Source of the DNA: CBDBLK01 sp965243145
Lineage (GTDB): Bacteria > Bdellovibrionota > Bacteriovoracia > Bacteriovoracales > Bacteriovoracaceae
Length of the DNA: 64,000 nucleotides
Direction: 5' to 3'
Assembly (NCBI GenBank): GCA_965243145.1
Contig: CBDEUB010000002.1
Coordinates: forward strand, 1,860,001-1,924,000
A program made the translations under genes and the position numbers. The notes beneath the pieces are model-generated. The model saw nothing but the letters and a program-made list of their open reading frames with translations. It did no database searches and was not told where the DNA came from. This document shows, in pieces, positions 35,000-44,888 of the stretch (the stretch's first letter is position 1; every line of letters starts with the position of its first letter).

Positions 35000-36394
35000 T
35001 TATGATTGAGGAATAGGTGCAGTGGGAGGTGAGGTTGAGGTGAGTGCTGCTAATCCGGCACCTTGTGTTTTTATTTTTGATATAATTCCTTCTAAGCGAG
35101 CAAATTTGTCTTTTAATGTCTGTTCTTTTTGATCTATAATTCTTTGGCGATTTTCTATTCTTTGATCAATTTGATCGATTTTGCTTTGAAGTCCTCTATC
35201 TCGATTAATTAAAGGGCCATTGGGAAATATGAGAAGGGTATTAATTGTATCTTTGAAGTTTCCAATAAATCCTTTAATTTTAACTCCATTGGAATTTACT
35301 CGACCAACCAGTATTTCAGAAACCATTTGCCAATTTTCTGCCAACGCACTATCAAATTTTTTTTTGTCAATTTTTAATGTTCCGTCTCTTTGGAAATTCA
35401 CACCAATATCTCCAATTCTTTTATATCCGAAGGAAGTTTCTATATTTTTAAAAATGGTGTTTCTTAATCGGGATTCTATAGTTTGAAGAATAAGGTCACC
35501 ACCTAAAGTTTTTGCAGTATTAGTGTTTTCATCAATATCATTTTGTTTTTTTATAAATTCTAAAACTTTATTAATATCATCAAAAATATTATCTATTTTA
35601 ACTGAAACAGCTTCATTATCTTGAGTAATTTTAATATCAAAAGTATTATCAGGTTTGGCCTTTTTGAGATCTATTGTGACTCCTGGTATTATCCCCTTTA
35701 TTTTATTTTCGGGAGCTTCAATTTCAAATCCATCAATTTTAATTATTGCGTTTTGGGCCTCTTTTTCTTTTTCAAGGAAAAAATCTCTTTCTCCATCTAC
35801 AAAATAAAAATAAGGGAAATCTGCTGAAAAATTTTCTCCTGAATCTTTAAGACTAATCAAAAGACGCCAAGGATTTTTTGTATCAGAACCATCATTAATC
35901 ACATTGGCGCGAATACCATTTTGTGAATCTGCATTCAAAAGTTTTGCTATTCCATTTAGGTTAGAATTATCTGAATCAATATAAGTTTCTCTAGTTTCCC
36001 CATTAGGAAGATTGTACCTTATGAATCCTACGCCAATATAGGATTCGTCGGGGTTTTCAAAGCCTGAAGATAGAGCAGAAGATCTTTGGGCCAATTGAAT
36101 AACTTCAAATTGATAGTTACCTGGATTCGCAGTGTTTTTGTCAACACTAACACCTACAAGTTCATCATTGGCCTCAATTTTGAGCTCTGATAGTGAAAGA
36201 TAGTTTGAATTATTATTAAGATGCTTTTTTATAGACTGTGTGAGGTCAATTAACTCTTTGATTAATTTCTTTTTTTCTTCTACATTTGCCTTTTGATTTT
36301 CCATTCTGTGGATAGGAATCTTTTCAGCTTCGATAATCTGTTTGACTATATCTTTAGGAAGGCCTGTATTGATGGAACCAAAAGAAATACTCAA
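35000..36394 (-). CDS. fliD: flagellar filament cap protein FliD (hook-associated protein 2)
   Basis: Forms the cap under which flagellin assembles. The N-terminal domain shows the FliD pattern: FGSINTGLPKDIVKQIIEAE, then KIPIHRMENQKANVEEKK, and GNYQFEVIQLAQRSSALSSG. The C-terminal part returns to a coiled coil (residues about 410-450, IDQIDQRIENRQRIIDQKEQ), as expected for the paired terminal helices. It has 464 residues, a normal length. The apparent start codon is TTG. It heads the minus-strand flagellar run. Confidence 0.93.
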   Translation of the reverse strand: MSISFGSINTGLPKDIVKQIIEAEKIPIHRMENQKANVEEKKKLIKELIDLTQSIKKHLNNNSNYLSLSELKIEANDELVGVSVDKNTANPGNYQFEVIQLAQRSSALSSGFENPDESYIGVGFIRYNLPNGETRETYIDSDNSNLNGIAKLLNADSQNGIRANVINDGSDTKNPWRLLISLKDSGENFSADFPYFYFVDGERDFFLEKEKEAQNAIIKIDGFEIEAPENKIKGIIPGVTIDLKKAKPDNTFDIKITQDNEAVSVKIDNIFDDINKVLEFIKKQNDIDENTNTAKTLGGDLILQTIESRLRNTIFKNIETSFGYKRIGDIGVNFQRDGTLKIDKKKFDSALAENWQMVSEILVGRVNSNGVKIKGFIGNFKDTINTLLIFPNGPLINRDRGLQSKIDQIDQRIENRQRIIDQKEQTLKDKFARLEGIISKIKTQGAGLAALTSTSPPTAPIPQS

Positions 36395-36599
36395 GAATTT
36401 ACCCCACAGAACTTTAGGAAAATTACCCTTTATTGAATCTTAACATGGTGAGAAATTAATTCAATGCATTATTTTTGAGGCAGGTTTTGCATAAATAAAA
36501 TGATTTTAATCTGTTTGATTTAGGCCATATAAATATTGTCGGTTTTTATAAACTGATAAAGTTTTAAGTGGGCCAAAATATTGAGTACTATTGCACTGT

Positions 36600-38102
36600 A
36601 TGAAGAATTTTGCATACCGAAATCCAGGAATTGTCATTTTAAAGTCAAAATTCTTTCTGATTAGGCTCATCGCTTATTTTAGCTTTCTACTTATTCCCAT
36701 TCTAATTCCTAAGTCATTGCATCTCAATCAAGGCCTTCAGGCCTTGATGATTGTTTTTTATATTCTTTTTATTATTGGCCAATGGTTTTTTTTAGGCAAA
36801 GAAATAGACCATAGAATTGAGGTCTATTTTCGCATTAATTCTTCTATGGATAGAGTTGTTTACAGGCTTTTTTTGGGAAAATTTTTCTTTATTTTATATT
36901 TTAATCTTATCTCTTTATTTTCTCATAAATGGATTTATAACATTTTTTGGATTACTTGGGTTTTACTAGGGATATTTTATTCATGGCCAACTCGTGGGAA
37001 AATCATTCGAGAGTCAGTTTCAACTAACTTCTCTGAATTTAAGTATCTTGATAGGTTTGAAAAAACACTCGTTGGATTGATATGCATTATGTTTTTTATT
37101 TCTATTCCTGAACTTCCTAAGATTAATTTTGAAGAGGCCTTAAAATTCTTTTTTGATTCTGTTGGGCAATCTAGTTCTCATTTATGGTATTTTTTGCGTA
37201 TTAATTATTATCCTTTTTATCGTTATCCTGATTTATTTAAATTAGCTTGGAGTATGCATTTTTATTTTGTTGGAATAGGTCTTTTTCTACTTATTTTTTA
37301 TACATTTCTTAGATTTTTTGTTTCTCGAAGATTAAGTTTATTGGGCGTTTTTTCCTTATTGTCTTCTTGGTCTTTTTCCAAAATTCTTGCGGCCGACTAT
37401 GGTGCATCTTATCAGGCAACATATTCTTTACTTTGGATTTGGGCATTTATGTGGGTAGTAAAATCTTTGAGTTATCGTACTGGATTATTTTTGGGACTTG
37501 TAAATTATTATGGCAGTATTATAAATCAATCTTGGGCCTTATTATTTTTTATTCAAATTGTTTTGATTTACTTCTTTTTTCTCAACGAATCAACTTTGTG
37601 GTTTCGTCAACAAATGTTAAAATATTCTTTTTTAGGCGGAGGATTATGTTTATTAGTTATACTCACTCATCCTAGTATTTTTTCTAATAACAGTACATTA
37701 ACCTTCAATGATTTGGCAAATATAGGGACGATATTTAATCAAAAATCATTTTTTATACTTTCTCTATTTGGCCTTATTATTGCTATTCTAAAATACTTGA
37801 TTCCAGATCAACAATATCTTAAAGCTTTCAAAATAGAAAAGGAGTGTTTGAAACAACTGGCCATAGCATTAATGGTTTTATTTTTTTATGGACTTATTAT
37901 TGATGCTAATCTGATTAAAAATTTCTTGCCAATATGGGTAATTGCGCTTTTTAGTTTGATCGCTTTAGAATTTATCTTTCAAAGAATGAATAGAAAGCGC
38001 TCTAATAGAAATATGGTTTATCTTGTTTATATGCTTATCTGTTTGCTTGACAGCCATTTTGAAGGAAGGATAAAAATTTTTCTAACAATTTTTGAATATT
38101 AA
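36600..38102 (+). CDS. polytopic membrane protein of unknown function
   Basis: Not recognised. About 500 residues with roughly ten or eleven hydrophobic helices spread along the whole length and very few charged residues. It is transcribed away from fliD. The frame begins with TTG at 36591; the ATG at 36600 is more likely. One inter-helix segment (YSWPTRGKIIRES) slightly recalls UbiA-type prenyltransferases, but no Asp-rich motif follows, so this is not proposed as its function. Confidence 0.7.
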   Translation: MKNFAYRNPGIVILKSKFFLIRLIAYFSFLLIPILIPKSLHLNQGLQALMIVFYILFIIGQWFFLGKEIDHRIEVYFRINSSMDRVVYRLFLGKFFFILYFNLISLFSHKWIYNIFWITWVLLGIFYSWPTRGKIIRESVSTNFSEFKYLDRFEKTLVGLICIMFFISIPELPKINFEEALKFFFDSVGQSSSHLWYFLRINYYPFYRYPDLFKLAWSMHFYFVGIGLFLLIFYTFLRFFVSRRLSLLGVFSLLSSWSFSKILAADYGASYQATYSLLWIWAFMWVVKSLSYRTGLFLGLVNYYGSIINQSWALLFFIQIVLIYFFFLNESTLWFRQQMLKYSFLGGGLCLLVILTHPSIFSNNSTLTFNDLANIGTIFNQKSFFILSLFGLIIAILKYLIPDQQYLKAFKIEKECLKQLAIALMVLFFYGLIIDANLIKNFLPIWVIALFSLIALEFIFQRMNRKRSNRNMVYLVYMLICLLDSHFEGRIKIFLTIFEY

Positions 38103-38136
38103 AATGCTGAATCTAATGTTTTAAAACTACTGGCAT

Positions 38137-38748
38137 ATGAACAAAAAATGGAAAGTTAAAGATCACTATTTTATGAAAGCGAAAAAAGAAAATCGCTTGG
38201 CCAGAAGTAGTTATAAGTTGGAAGAAATTGATGTAAAGTTTAAAATTATAGAATCGGGAAACAAAGTTTTAGATATAGGATATTACCCAGGTTCTTGGGT
38301 TCAGTATGCTCTTTCAAGAGTTGGAAAATCTGGATTGATCATTGGTATTGATATTAGGGCCGTTAATAAAGAACTTCTTTGCCATAGTAATATAAAGCTT
38401 TTTAAAAAAAATATTTGTGATATTAAATCCCTTCAAGATATTGAAGTGAACGCACCTTTAGATGTCGTAATGAGCGATATGGCCCCAAATACTGTAGGAA
38501 TTAAATCTGTTGATCAAGCAAAAAGCCTTAGTTTGACAGAATCTGTATTCAATATTTTACCAAAATTGCTTAAAATGAATGGAAACTTGATTATAAAGTT
38601 TTTTGATTCGCAAGAAATTCAAAACTTCCTAAAAAATAAGAGAAAATCTTTTTTAAATTTCAAACTTTTTAGGCCAAAGGCCACACGTTCGAGAAGCAAA
38701 GAGATTTTTTTAGTAGGCAAAAATTATTCTGAATCAATTTATTCATAG
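38137..38748 (+). CDS. rlmE: 23S rRNA (uridine-2'-O)-methyltransferase RlmE/FtsJ
   Basis: SAM-dependent methyltransferase that modifies U2552 of 23S rRNA. The RrmJ catalytic set K-D-K-E is all visible: Lys in RSSYKLEEID, Asp in VMSDMAPNTVG, Lys in LIIKFFDSQ and Glu in RSKEIFLVG; motif I is VLDIGYYPGSW. One difference is Tyr-Tyr in place of the common Gly-Ala/Cys in motif I. The length, 203 residues, is typical. The N-terminus begins with basic residues as usual for RlmE. Confidence 0.92.
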   Translation: MNKKWKVKDHYFMKAKKENRLARSSYKLEEIDVKFKIIESGNKVLDIGYYPGSWVQYALSRVGKSGLIIGIDIRAVNKELLCHSNIKLFKKNICDIKSLQDIEVNAPLDVVMSDMAPNTVGIKSVDQAKSLSLTESVFNILPKLLKMNGNLIIKFFDSQEIQNFLKNKRKSFLNFKLFRPKATRSRSKEIFLVGKNYSESIYS

Positions 38749-38828
38749 ATAAAGAATGGTTTTTAATTAAAATAGGAAAGATGGTAAATATTATTTTTGA
38801 CTTTTGTTGAGTAATTTGCTGGAGATGT

Positions 38829-40070
38829 ATGAAATTTAGAACGATTTTTATAAGTTTTATCTGTACATTAGTCTTGACATATTGCATTTTTTCTTTTCAG
38901 ACATGGCATGCAGAAAGAGAAAGAAAAGAAATAAGTCGAATTAAAGAATCTCTCTCTTATAAATTAGGTCAATTTATAAAAAATCGTAATACATTTCCAA
39001 ATGAAATTGAAGTCGATAATGGATTATTTCGTTTAAAATATACAATTAATCAAAAATTACAAAACTACACAGAGAATCTTCTTAAAAGGTATCGTTCAGA
39101 TTTTGCGAGTGTAGTTATCATTGAAAATTCTACTGGGAATATTTTGACTGTTACTGGTTGGGAAAGAAATAAAGGACGAAACATTAGTCTATCTTTTACT
39201 GCTGGCCATCCTATGGCGAGTTTAGCTAAGATTATAACTTCTGTTGATTTAATAGAAAATACAGACATCACAAATGAAGCAATTTTTGCATTTCTTGGGA
39301 GAGGTTCTACGCTTTATACATATCAACTAGAAAATAGAGCAGTTTCTAATAAAATGAGGTTTTCTAGTTTAGAAAAAGCTTTTGCTTTTTCTAACAATGT
39401 TGTGTTTGGAAAGGCCGCCATAGAGAACACTAATGCCGTCAGACTTTATAATATGGCGAACAAGTTTGGATTCAATAGAAAATTGATGAACGATGTTGAC
39501 CTTATGGCATCACATTTTGATATACCTGAAGGCCAGTATAATTTAGCAGAATTGGCCTCTGGTTTTAATAGGGAAACTCTCCTGAGTCCTATTCATGCTG
39601 CCGTTTTAGCATCAATAGTATCTAATGAAGGAATTATGATGATTCCTAAGATATTAATGGAAGCAAGCATGAAAAATGATTATTTGAAAAAGTATTCTTT
39701 TTCTGAAAAACCTAAAAGAATATTTGCGCAAGATACAGCATTGGCCTTAAAAAGAATGATGAGAAAAGTTTTATTTCAAGGCACTGCAAGACATACTTTT
39801 AAAAGAATGAATAAAAAACTAAAAAATATTCTCGATTTGGGAGGGAAAACAGGAAGTATTACAGGTGGTAGTCCCTTTGGTAAAAGAGATTGGTTTGTTA
39901 TGTATGCATCTTTAAAAGATCAAAAAGATAAGAGCGTATCAATTGCAGTCATGAATGTAAATTTAAAAAAATGGTTTGTTAAGGCAACTGATTTGGCCCT
40001 TATGATTACTGAGCATTATTACAAGAATGATCTAAAAGTTTATCTTGATAAAAAGAAATTATCTTTTTAA
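38829..40070 (+). CDS. penicillin-binding protein, transpeptidase domain
   Basis: Single N-terminal membrane anchor (about residues 7-23), then a periplasmic penicillin-binding transpeptidase domain. All three active-site motifs are in order: S131-L-A-K134 (SxxK), S188-N-N190 (SxN) and K340-T-G342 (KTG). There is no glycosyltransferase-51 domain, and the N-terminal non-catalytic region is short, so this is a small class-B-like enzyme of 413 residues. GGAG lies close to the ATG. It is followed six bases later by lepB. Confidence 0.85.
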   Translation: MKFRTIFISFICTLVLTYCIFSFQTWHAERERKEISRIKESLSYKLGQFIKNRNTFPNEIEVDNGLFRLKYTINQKLQNYTENLLKRYRSDFASVVIIENSTGNILTVTGWERNKGRNISLSFTAGHPMASLAKIITSVDLIENTDITNEAIFAFLGRGSTLYTYQLENRAVSNKMRFSSLEKAFAFSNNVVFGKAAIENTNAVRLYNMANKFGFNRKLMNDVDLMASHFDIPEGQYNLAELASGFNRETLLSPIHAAVLASIVSNEGIMMIPKILMEASMKNDYLKKYSFSEKPKRIFAQDTALALKRMMRKVLFQGTARHTFKRMNKKLKNILDLGGKTGSITGGSPFGKRDWFVMYASLKDQKDKSVSIAVMNVNLKKWFVKATDLALMITEHYYKNDLKVYLDKKKLSF

Positions 40071-40076
40071 ATTAAA

Positions 40077-40817
40077 ATGAACTCTAAATTTAATAAACAT
40101 ATTTTAAAAAAAATAGGGTTAATACTTTTAGGAATTTTTTGCGTTCTTGCCGTTCGATCTGTGGTTGTAGAACCTTTCAGAATTCCCTCTGATTCAATGG
40201 AGCCTACTTTATTTGCAGGGGATTTCATCTTAGTAAACAAAATGGCCTATGGCCTTAAAATTCCTTTTACTGGTTTTAATTTGTTTGGATTCAATTCAAA
40301 CCCTTTTTATTTGTTTAAACATCATCTACCTAAGAGAGGTGATATTGTTGTTTTTAAATACCCTAGGGACAAGTCTATTAATTTTATAAAAAGGATAGTA
40401 GCACTTCCCGGTGATACTGTAGAAATGAGAAATAAGGAGATATTTATAAATGGAACCCTCATGCCTTCAACTAGACTTGACAAGAAAAAATTTTCAGAAA
40501 AATTTGGAGAAGGTTTAAAAAACTCAAGCCTTAATTTGTATACTTCTGCATCTGGAGATAGAAGGCATTTTATTCAGATAGATGAAGATAGTTTTTATGG
40601 AACAGATTTTTCAGTTAAAAAAATTCCAGAAAATATGTATTTTGTTCTCGGTGACAATAGAGATTTTAGTTATGATTCTCGGTTTTGGGGATCTGTTCCT
40701 GGGGAAAATATTAAAGGCAAAGTTTTTATGGTTTGGTTTTCTTTAGATATTGATAAAAATAGTTCAGAAGATTTATTTAAGTTTAATCCAGATAGGACTG
40801 GAATAATCGTAAATTAA
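40077..40817 (+). CDS. lepB: signal peptidase I
   Basis: Inner-membrane peptidase that removes signal peptides from exported proteins. One N-terminal helix (about 9-27) anchors it. The catalytic Ser is in FRIPSDSMEPTL and the general-base Lys in FIKRIVALPGD; the conserved VLGDNRDFSYDSRFWGSVP follows. With 246 residues it is of typical size for the family. It ends convergent with lon, with an 8-base gap and no evident terminator hairpin. Confidence 0.95.
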   Translation: MNSKFNKHILKKIGLILLGIFCVLAVRSVVVEPFRIPSDSMEPTLFAGDFILVNKMAYGLKIPFTGFNLFGFNSNPFYLFKHHLPKRGDIVVFKYPRDKSINFIKRIVALPGDTVEMRNKEIFINGTLMPSTRLDKKKFSEKFGEGLKNSSLNLYTSASGDRRHFIQIDEDSFYGTDFSVKKIPENMYFVLGDNRDFSYDSRFWGSVPGENIKGKVFMVWFSLDIDKNSSEDLFKFNPDRTGIIVN

Positions 40818-40825
40818 AAATATAT

Positions 40826-43258
40826 TTATGCGGCCAGGTTTTCTTTGTTGGGTAGAGAGTTGATTTTTTTATGGGACATTTTTTTTATTCTTTCTTCCCA
40901 TCCAACGAGTGCAATACAGAGGACTTCATCAATAGTTTTTACTGGAATAAAATTAATTTTTTTTCTGTATTCTTCGGGAATATTAACAAGGTCTTTTTGA
41001 TTTTTCCAAGGGATAATTATGGTATTGATATTAAGCCTCATTGCTGCAAGCGATTTTTCTTTTAGGCCTCCTATTGGAAGGACTTTACCTGTAAGAGTAA
41101 TTTCTCCAGTCATGGCGACCTTGGAACTTATGGGCAAGTTAGTAAATAAAGAGACAATAGAAACGGCCACAGCTATACCTGCACTGGGGCCGTCTTTGGG
41201 TGTGGCCCCGGCCGGGAGGTGAATGTGTATTTCGTTTTGTTCAAAGGAATTTTCGTCAATACCGTAGAGTTTGGCCTTACTTTTTATATGGCCAATGGCA
41301 GTTTGGGCCGATTCTTTCATTACATCACCCAACTGGCCAGTTAGTGTAAACCCTTTGCCTTTCATGCGTATGGCCTCAATGTAGAGGACATCACCTCCTT
41401 CAGCACTCCAAGCAAGGCCCGTTGTAACACCAATTTCATCCATAGTTTTTTGATCTTCCTTAGTATAAATAGAGGGGCCTAAAAGTTCAATGATAGTTTC
41501 AGGTGACATACAAACTTTGGCCTTTTCACCTTTCGCAATTTTATGGGCGATTTTGCGACATAATGAACCAATTTTTCTTTCTAAACCTCTTAATCCTGCC
41601 TCTCTCGTAAAATTGCGTATAAGACATTCAATTCCTTTTTTATTGAATTCTATATAATCTTTGCTAATACCATTTTCTTTTATTTGCTTGGGTATAATAA
41701 ATTTGTCTGAGATGATAACTTTTTCCTCTTCAGTATATCCAGATAAATTAAGAATTTCTAACCGATCTTGTAAAGGGCGAGGTATGTCTTGTAGTACATT
41801 GGATGTGGCAATAAACATAATGTTGGAAAGATCAAAAGAAACATTAAGATAGTGATCTCTGAAGTGTTTGTTTTGCTTGACATCTAATACTTCAAGTAAG
41901 GCACTAGAAGGGTCACCTTTGTAATCCCCTCCCATTTTATCGATCTCATCGAGTAGGATAACCGGATTATTTGTTCCGGCCTGTTTGAGTGCTTGAATAA
42001 TTCTTCCTGGCATTGAACCTACATAAGTTTTTCTATGGCCGCGGATTTCTGCTTCGTCTTTTACTCCTCCTAAAGAAATATGAACGAATTTTCTACCACA
42101 AGACCGGGCAATAGATTTCCCTAATGATGTTTTACCAACCCCTGGAGGGCCATTAAAACAGAGGATAGGGCCAGTCATATTTTCCCCTTTGAGTTGATAA
42201 ACTGCTAAGTGCTCTAGTATTCTTTCTTTAATTTCTTTGAGATCAAAATGATCTTCATTGAGAATAGCAAGGGCCTCCTTAAGGTCTATTTTTTCTTCAG
42301 AAGATATTGACCAAGGTAAATCTACCATCCATTCAAGATAGGAACGGATAATAGTTGATTCAGAACTATCGGGATGCATCTTTTCAAGACGAGTCAATTG
42401 TTTAATGGCCTCTTTTTCGACAGTATCTGGCATTTGAGCGGCCTTAATTTTTTCCCTAAATTCTTGAAATTCATCATCCATATCTTCGTATGGCCGAGAA
42501 TCTCCCTCTCCTAGTTCAGATTTGATGGCCTTAATTTGTTCTCTTAAAAAATGTTCTTTTTGGGATTGCCCTAGTCCACTTTTGGGGCCATTGCGTACTT
42601 TCTTTTGGCCTACTAGAATTTCGAGTTCATTAATCAGTATTTCATTGACTTTTTGCAGCCTTTTTACGGGGTCTAGGGTTTCTAAAATTTCTTGGGCATC
42701 TTCAACTTGGAGTTCTAAATTTGAAGCAATAAGGTCGGCCAATCGGCCAGGTGTTTGAGTGTCATCAGCGATAGTAAGAAGATCAGGGCTTAAAACCCTA
42801 CCAAATTCTATAACTTTTTCTAGTTGTTCACGGACGCTGCGCATTGAATTTTGCACAGAAGCATCCCTGTAATTATAACTGATGTCTTCTATCTTTTTTA
42901 GTTTTGTCAGGAAATAGGGCCTAGTTTTTCTAAAATGAGTAATTTCGGCCTTATTAAGGCCTTGGACGAGAATTTTGATTCTTCCATCAGGAAGCCTTCT
43001 GATGCGCATTATCATGGCCACAGTGCCTACCTTATAGATTTTAGAGGAGTCTGGATGTTCTAAGGTAGCATCCTTTTGGCCGGCCAAAAAAATTAAACGG
43101 TCACTTTTTTCAAGAGAATATTCAACCGCCTGAATAGATGACTCTCGCCCTACAAATAGGGGTAAAATCATAAAAGGATAGACGACAATATCCCGGATGG
43201 GTAAAAGAGGCAGAGTCTCTTTAAATTCAATACTTTCGCCCTCGTAATCTGTTGCCAT
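40826..43258 (-). CDS. lon: ATP-dependent protease Lon
   Basis: Cytoplasmic AAA+ protease degrading damaged and regulatory proteins. Order: N-terminal LAN domain (LPLLPIRDIVVYPFMILPLF), coiled-coil region, ATPase with Walker A GPPGVGKTS and Walker B VILLDEIDKMG, then the Ser-Lys protease domain (PKDGPSAG with catalytic Ser; the Lys follows in GGLKEKSLAA). The start is the ATG at 43258 (810 residues), preceded by GAGGA eight bases upstream, rather than the earlier in-frame TTG at 43279. It is divergent from glmU. Confidence 0.97.
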   Translation of the reverse strand: MATDYEGESIEFKETLPLLPIRDIVVYPFMILPLFVGRESSIQAVEYSLEKSDRLIFLAGQKDATLEHPDSSKIYKVGTVAMIMRIRRLPDGRIKILVQGLNKAEITHFRKTRPYFLTKLKKIEDISYNYRDASVQNSMRSVREQLEKVIEFGRVLSPDLLTIADDTQTPGRLADLIASNLELQVEDAQEILETLDPVKRLQKVNEILINELEILVGQKKVRNGPKSGLGQSQKEHFLREQIKAIKSELGEGDSRPYEDMDDEFQEFREKIKAAQMPDTVEKEAIKQLTRLEKMHPDSSESTIIRSYLEWMVDLPWSISSEEKIDLKEALAILNEDHFDLKEIKERILEHLAVYQLKGENMTGPILCFNGPPGVGKTSLGKSIARSCGRKFVHISLGGVKDEAEIRGHRKTYVGSMPGRIIQALKQAGTNNPVILLDEIDKMGGDYKGDPSSALLEVLDVKQNKHFRDHYLNVSFDLSNIMFIATSNVLQDIPRPLQDRLEILNLSGYTEEEKVIISDKFIIPKQIKENGISKDYIEFNKKGIECLIRNFTREAGLRGLERKIGSLCRKIAHKIAKGEKAKVCMSPETIIELLGPSIYTKEDQKTMDEIGVTTGLAWSAEGGDVLYIEAIRMKGKGFTLTGQLGDVMKESAQTAIGHIKSKAKLYGIDENSFEQNEIHIHLPAGATPKDGPSAGIAVAVSIVSLFTNLPISSKVAMTGEITLTGKVLPIGGLKEKSLAAMRLNINTIIIPWKNQKDLVNIPEEYRKKINFIPVKTIDEVLCIALVGWEERIKKMSHKKINSLPNKENLAA

Positions 43259-43370
43259 CTCTAGGTTCCTCAGTAGCAATAATGCTTAGTTTCAAAACCG
43301 TCTACTCAACCGAATCGGGAAAAATATTCCATATCTTTAAAATTTATGTGCGTTATATTGGGATAAAATA

Positions 43371-43379
43371 TGTTATTCT
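43371..43379 (+). promoter_or_regulatory. possible extended -10 element for glmU
   Basis: TGTTATTCT at 43371-43379 fits an extended -10 (TGn plus TATTCT) on the plus strand. Transcription starting near 43386 would leave about 20 leader bases before the ATG at 43407. No good -35 was seen. Confidence 0.35.
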
Positions 43380-43406
43380 GATTTCTTTAGTGTGAGAAAA
43401 AGCATA

Positions 43407-44885
43407 ATGAGCAAGAAATTTGCTTCTGTTAATAAAAATAAAACGATTGGTATTGCTATATTAGCGGCAGGCAGAGGTGTTCGCTTAAAATTAAAATGTA
43501 CTAAACCCCTTGCTCCAATTTGTGGAGTAAAATTGATTGATTATCCCGTGAACACGGCCATTTCGCTTTTAAAAAGTTTAGAAAAACAAAATGCTAGGGG
43601 AAATATAGGGGTCGTTATTGGCCATCAGAAAGATGATATTAAAAGATATTTATTAGATCAGTTTGGAGAAACTCTCAGTTTTGCTGTTCAAGAAACGCCA
43701 TTAGGTACGGCCGATGCGTTAAAGGCCTATTTTTACGAGTGTTCTTGGGCGAAAGATATGGAACAAACCCTCGTTATGTGTTCAGATACTCCATTACTTA
43801 AATATTGGGGCCTTCACCGTCTTTGGGAGCGTATGGAAAAAGAAGATCTTCAAGCAGTGGCCGCTACATTTATAGAGAAGAATCCTACGGGCTATGGGCG
43901 AATTATACGGAAAATGAGAAGTGCAAATAGTGGTTTTCATATTGTTGAAGAAAAAGAGGCCAATGATGAACAAAAAAAAATTACTGAAGTTAATTCTGGC
44001 CTATATCTCGTAAACACCAGTTTTCTTCTCTCGTTTCTTGATAATGTCAATTCTAATAATAATGCGAAAGAGTTTTATTTAACTGACCTTTTTCAAGATG
44101 ATGCCAAAGTTAAACCGATTCTTTTTGAAAATAAAAATGAATTTTTAGGAGTTAATACTTTAGAACAATTAGAATTGGCCGAAAACCTGCTTTGCAGAGA
44201 AAAAATTCAATCTTTGAGAGAAATGGGAGTTCGTTTTATAGATTCTCAAAGCTGTTATATTGAAAGCGAGGTTCTTATAGGTTCTGGTACAGTAGTTTAT
44301 CCTAATTGTCACTTGCAAGGAAAAACGAAAGTGGGGGAAAATTGTGTTTTAGGGCCAGGCTCAATTTTATTGAACTCTCACTTGCATGATAATGTTGTTA
44401 TTAAGGCCTATAGCTATTTGGAAAATGCAGAAGTTCAAGTTTGTGCAACAGTTGGCCCTTTTGCAAGATTGAGAAAGGGAACTGTTTTGGGAAAAGGAGT
44501 TAAAATAGGTAATTTCGTTGAAACAAAAGAATCAAAAATTGGTACGCAAAGTTCTGTTTCACATCTCTCTTATGTAGGAGATGCAGAAATTGGAGAAAAT
44601 ACCAACATTGGATGTGGTTTTATTACTTGTAATTATGATGGTAGTGAAAAGCATAAGACTAAAATAGGAAGTCATACTTTTATTGGAAGTGACACTCAAA
44701 TTATAGCGCCTCGTTCAATAGGAAACTCTGCTTATGTGGCCAGTGGTTCAACTATCCATAGAGATATTCCTGATAGGGCCTTTGCTATTGCTCGAAGCAG
44801 ACAAAGCATACGGAAAGATATGGCCCAACGATTTCTTAAAGGGAAATGGGCATTGAAAGGAAAAAAAAGGGCCGAGAGAAATTAG
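43407..44885 (+). CDS. glmU: bifunctional UDP-GlcNAc pyrophosphorylase/glucosamine-1-P acetyltransferase GlmU
   Basis: Makes UDP-GlcNAc, the precursor of peptidoglycan, lipid A and probably the glycans of this window. The N-terminal pyrophosphorylase domain has ILAAGRGVRLKLKCTKPLAP and ETPLGTADALKA; the C-terminal left-handed beta-helix acetyltransferase has VGPFARLRKGT, GNFVETKES, NIGCGFITCNYDGSEKHKT and IGSDTQIIAP. At about 490 residues it is slightly longer than E. coli GlmU (456). A GTG at 43392 is an alternative start. glmS begins three bases after the stop, so the two genes form an operon. Confidence 0.96.
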   Translation: MSKKFASVNKNKTIGIAILAAGRGVRLKLKCTKPLAPICGVKLIDYPVNTAISLLKSLEKQNARGNIGVVIGHQKDDIKRYLLDQFGETLSFAVQETPLGTADALKAYFYECSWAKDMEQTLVMCSDTPLLKYWGLHRLWERMEKEDLQAVAATFIEKNPTGYGRIIRKMRSANSGFHIVEEKEANDEQKKITEVNSGLYLVNTSFLLSFLDNVNSNNNAKEFYLTDLFQDDAKVKPILFENKNEFLGVNTLEQLELAENLLCREKIQSLREMGVRFIDSQSCYIESEVLIGSGTVVYPNCHLQGKTKVGENCVLGPGSILLNSHLHDNVVIKAYSYLENAEVQVCATVGPFARLRKGTVLGKGVKIGNFVETKESKIGTQSSVSHLSYVGDAEIGENTNIGCGFITCNYDGSEKHKTKIGSHTFIGSDTQIIAPRSIGNSAYVASGSTIHRDIPDRAFAIARSRQSIRKDMAQRFLKGKWALKGKKRAERN

Positions 44886-44888
44886 ATT

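Noticed and set aside
36557..36590. TAAAGTTT resembling the -35 of a sigma-28 flagellar promoter
   Set aside because: No GCCGATAA-like -10 lies at the right distance, and it points towards the membrane-protein gene rather than fliD.
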